Shown here piece by piece: positions 61,690 through 64,000 of a stretch of DNA of 64,000 nucleotides. The stretch spans positions 1 through 64,000 of the forward strand of contig NZ_JASJEU010000020.1 in assembly GCF_030077735.1 (NCBI RefSeq), read 5' to 3'. A program made the position numbers and the translations under genes. The stretch is from Gordonibacter faecis. Its GTDB lineage: Bacteria > Actinomycetota > Coriobacteriia > Coriobacteriales > Eggerthellaceae. Below the pieces are notes generated by a model that saw only the letters and a program-made list of their open reading frames with translations, had not been told where the DNA came from and searched no databases. Numbering within the stretch: the stretch's first letter is position 1; the number at the start of each line of letters is the position of its first letter.

Positions 61690-62532
61690 ATGGAATTCGT
61701 CACTCTAAACAACGGTGTGCAGATGCCCAAGCTGGGATACGGCGTGTACCAGGTGGACCCCGCGGAGTGCGAGCGCTGCGTAAGCGACGCCATCGCCGCA
61801 GGGTATCGCCTCATCGACACCGCGCAGGCCTACTACAACGAGGAGGGCGTGGGTGCCGCCATGGCCAAGAGCGATGTGCCGCGCGAGGAGCTGTTCATCA
61901 CCACGAAGGTGTGGATCTCAAACGCCGGCGAGGCGAAAGCAGCCGCTTCCATCGACGAGTCGCTGCGCAAACTGGGCACCGACTACCTCGATCTATTGCT
62001 CATCCACCAGCCGGTGAGCGACTACTACGGCACCTGGCGCGTTATGGAGGCCGCGTACGCCGCCGGCAAGGTGCGCGCCATTGGCGTGTCGAACTTCTAC
62101 CCCGATCGTCTGGTGGACCTGTGCAACTTCGTGGACGTGCAGCCCGCCGTGAACCAGGTGGAGACGCACGCGTTCATGCAACAGCAGAAAGCGCACGAGG
62201 TCATGGCCAAGTACGGCGTGGTGCACGAGTCGTGGGGTCCCTTCGCCGAGGGCCGCAAAGACTTCTTTAATAACCCGGTACTCGCGGCCATCGGCGCGAA
62301 ACACGGCAAAACGGTGGCACAAGTGGCGCTGCGGTTCCTCATCCAAAGCAACGTGGTGGTCATCCCGAAGTCGGTGCGGCCGGAGCACATGGCCGAGAAC
62401 TTCGACGTGTTCGACTTCACGCTGGACGCCTCCGACATGGACGCCATCCGCGCCCTCGACCAGGAGGAAAGCGCCTTCTTCAGCCACTACGACCCCGAAA
62501 CCATCGAGTTTCTGGCAAACTTCGGGAAGTAA
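61690..62532 (+). CDS. Aldo/keto reductase
   Basis: 280 aa, NADPH-dependent carbonyl reductase. Catalytic residues are visible: Asp and Tyr in LIDTAQAYYNEEGVG, Lys in ITTKVWIS, His in LLIHQPVSDYY. The cofactor motif IPKSVRPEHMAEN is near the end. The ATG at 61690 has gaaagga. Members close to this type reduce 2,5-diketo-gluconate, methylglyoxal or other small carbonyls; the substrate is not predictable here. Likely controlled by the divergent LysR gene. Confidence 0.95.
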   Translation: MEFVTLNNGVQMPKLGYGVYQVDPAECERCVSDAIAAGYRLIDTAQAYYNEEGVGAAMAKSDVPREELFITTKVWISNAGEAKAAASIDESLRKLGTDYLDLLLIHQPVSDYYGTWRVMEAAYAAGKVRAIGVSNFYPDRLVDLCNFVDVQPAVNQVETHAFMQQQKAHEVMAKYGVVHESWGPFAEGRKDFFNNPVLAAIGAKHGKTVAQVALRFLIQSNVVVIPKSVRPEHMAENFDVFDFTLDASDMDAIRALDQEESAFFSHYDPETIEFLANFGK

Positions 62533-62557
62533 AAAGAGGGAGAAGTCAGCCACAACA

Positions 62558-62590
62558 CCTTCGGCCGTCGCTACAGCGAGCGGCCGAAGG
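62558..62590. terminator. Hairpin after the aldo/keto reductase gene
   Basis: Perfect 10-bp arms ccttcggccg/cggccgaagg, with an inner tcgct/agcga extension; it overlaps the end of the broken gene on the other strand. There is no T-run. Confidence 0.5.
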
Positions 62591-62888
62591 CGCGCAGCTC
62601 TTCAAGCTTGGCAGGCGATTTGTTTTCCTCACCGACGCCCGTGAGCACCTCGATATCCTCGACGCCAAAGTAGCCTTGGATGAAGCCGTGGTAGATAACT
62701 ATTCCGTCGCCGTGATTCCAAGGGTGCCTGAGAGGGTGGCGATGGCGTCCGCGCCGGACACCGCGTGCCCCAGTTCATAGAGGCTGCCACTCGGCGAACA
62801 GCTACCGAAGAACATGACCACGTCGCCCCATTGCAACCAGTCCACACATCAAGGTCGCCGCGCAGATCAGTCCCACTATCTTCCTCAT
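62571..62888 (-). pseudogene. Broken gene, possibly cyclophilin-like exported protein
   Basis: Fragments in different frames: MRKIVGLICAATLMCGLVAM (signal-like) at the start, DVVMFFGSCSPSGSLYELGHAV in the middle, and FIQGYFGVEDIEVLTGVGEE..LEELRAFGRSL at the end. The middle piece resembles cyclophilin-like domains of exported proteins. Several deletions and frameshifts are needed to connect them, so this is decay rather than one sequencing error. Confidence 0.5.
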
Positions 62889-62968
62889 TCTACCCCACCT
62901 ACTTTCGGTCAATTCCACTGCACAGACACGCCTCTACTCCTTCCCGCACCTGTGTAAAGCTTCAAAAC

Positions 62969-63754
62969 TTACAAAACACTTGCGGCGTAGAAGGTGTAGC
63001 GGGCGACAACTACGCCGGCGAAGATGCAGATGAAGGTGAGTCCAGAGGCAGCGGGTACGGATAGTTTGTTCGCTCGTGCGAGGAGTGTGACGGCTGCCGA
63101 TGCCACGGCGAGTACGACAGCCACCGTGAAGGGAGTGATGTCGTGGCCCGTGGCCGCGAACTGCATGCTCACGGCAACCATCGACGCTGCGGCAAGCAAG
63201 GCCAACACCGCGGCAGCTACGGCAAACACGGCCTTGCGGTAGCGTTCACCTTTGAAGAGCCCCGCGAGCGCGGCACCCATGGCCAGGTCACCAATGACAA
63301 ACAGGGGCAGGGTTGGCCACGCGGCCCAGGCAGGATTGCCGTAGGCCGTGAAGTACGCCCAACCCATGATGCACATCAGCACGAACCCGCAGAGTGCCGC
63401 CAGGATGCGCACCACGCGCGGGCTTGTGCCTTTGCGCGCTAGAAACACCAGATCAACTAGCACCAGCAGCCCGAACGCAATCGACCAGTACGCCTCTTCA
63501 GCAATCATGGACGTGGGGTTCGCCAGCGCCAGCAGGAAGCGCTCGGGGCGACCGAGGTGCCCGAGCACGCCCAACAGGCCCACGCCCAGAAGCACCAGAC
63601 ACGCCAGCGGGAAAAGCCACGGGCGTTTCGCGTTCGCCTCGCCTTCGCCGCTGAGGTCACTGGGGAGAAATGCATACACCACATACGCACCGGCAGCCAG
63701 GCCGCCAAGCGTTGTGAACAGGAACAAGGGGAATTCAGAAATCATGTCAGCCAC
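62969..63754 (-). CDS. dmsC: DmsC-like membrane anchor of a DMSO-reductase-family enzyme
   Basis: 261 aa with eight membrane helices. FPLFLFTTLGGLAAGAYVVYAFLP at the start and LGVLGHLGRPERFLLALANPTSMIAEEAYWS are typical of DmsC, which passes quinol electrons to a molybdopterin enzyme through its iron-sulfur subunit. TFICIFAGVVVARYTFYA ends the protein. Its catalytic partners should lie beyond the window's right edge. The symbol is by family; the true substrate is unknown. Confidence 0.88.
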   Translation of the reverse strand: MADMISEFPLFLFTTLGGLAAGAYVVYAFLPSDLSGEGEANAKRPWLFPLACLVLLGVGLLGVLGHLGRPERFLLALANPTSMIAEEAYWSIAFGLLVLVDLVFLARKGTSPRVVRILAALCGFVLMCIMGWAYFTAYGNPAWAAWPTLPLFVIGDLAMGAALAGLFKGERYRKAVFAVAAAVLALLAAASMVAVSMQFAATGHDITPFTVAVVLAVASAAVTLLARANKLSVPAASGLTFICIFAGVVVARYTFYAASVL

Positions 63755-63760
63755 CTCTTC

Positions 63761-64000
63761 TTATGCTGCGCCCAGCGAGGCATCGCGCCCGCAGGGAACC
63801 AACTCGTAGTCTTCACTGCCGAACGGCCGCACAGAGGCGAGGCCAGCGAGCGCGTGTTCGAAGTCCGCGAGGGAAGCGCCCTCTGACGCTTCGAGAGCAA
63901 GCCCGTCCAACGACTCGACCCAAAACGCCGCCTCGGTGAGAAACGTTGCATCCACGGCCGCGAATGCCGCAAGGGCCTCGATGAGCTGCGGATAGAGCAC
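63761..64000 (-). CDS. Partial protein, possibly TorD/DmsD-type chaperone
   Basis: Only the C-terminal 79 residues are inside the window; the gene continues past 64000. Ala-rich helical sequence (LIEALAAFAAVDATFLTEAAFWVESL) with no membrane segments and no iron-sulfur cysteines. It ends six bases before dmsC, so it belongs to that operon. A maturation chaperone is a guess from position only. Confidence 0.4.
   Translation of the reverse strand: MLYPQLIEALAAFAAVDATFLTEAAFWVESLDGLALEASEGASLADFEHALAGLASVRPFGSEDYELVPCGRDASLGAA

Overview
The window is high-GC bacterial chromosome, most likely from the class Coriobacteriia (Eggerthellaceae-like actinobacteria). The evidence is the gene order infC-rpmI-rplT and rsfS-yqeK-nadD-proA-proB-obg-rpmA-rplU, a GlnR-type orphan regulator beside an alpha-type glutamine synthetase, repeat-rich ricin-domain wall hydrolases, and anaerobic redox genes (DmsC-like anchor, flavodoxins, a GlpA-like FAD fusion). 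The genus cannot be fixed from sequence alone.

Layout. 1-1266: no gene; a terminal-inverted-repeat (TIR) element and nested hairpin repeats. 1267-7675 (minus): one housekeeping operon from rplU back to rsfS. 7917-10544: polA. 10992-13052: glnA-glnR with a clear terminator, followed by an orphan Hpt gene. 13736-17024: a three-gene glycan set (GT4, DegT-type aminotransferase, monotopic phosphoglycosyl transferase). 17178-19286 and 26923-35622: four secreted proteins made of 9, 12, 12 and 15 ricin-type subrepeats, each ending in a different C-terminal module (NlpC/P60, VanW, Amidase_3, GH73). Between them, 20202-26694 is a lower-GC accessory island carrying an InlB-repeat surface protein, a BspA-like LRR surface protein broken by two 12-bp poly-G tracts, and an AbiE-like toxin-antitoxin pair. 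Copies of the TIR element lie on both sides of this island. 35860-45905: surface-glycan glycosyltransferases, tRNA-Glu, an EamA transporter and a candidate small structured RNA. 46121-49187: MGDG-synthase-like glycosyltransferase and a DEAD-box helicase. 49255-53317: a redox set (small membrane protein, frameshifted DUF1667 gene, 974-aa FAD fusion, NifX-like protein). 53431-56569: two-component system plus a secreted protein. 56796-57943: rplT-rpmI-infC, with an apparent AUA start for infC and a leader terminator. 58319-63754: DUF454 protein, MerR regulator with flavodoxins, LysR with aldo/keto reductase, a broken gene, and dmsC.

How it fits together. The glycan genes, the lectin-array wall enzymes and the surface island look like a cell-envelope region. 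The most striking signals are the double homopolymer switch in the LRR gene and the inverted, near-identical ricin blocks in two divergent hydrolase genes, whose recombination would flip the island and swap catalytic domains. Two further signals are short repeat families with compensatory stem changes and a shared 16-bp motif in front of the two-component operon and its neighbouring secreted protein.
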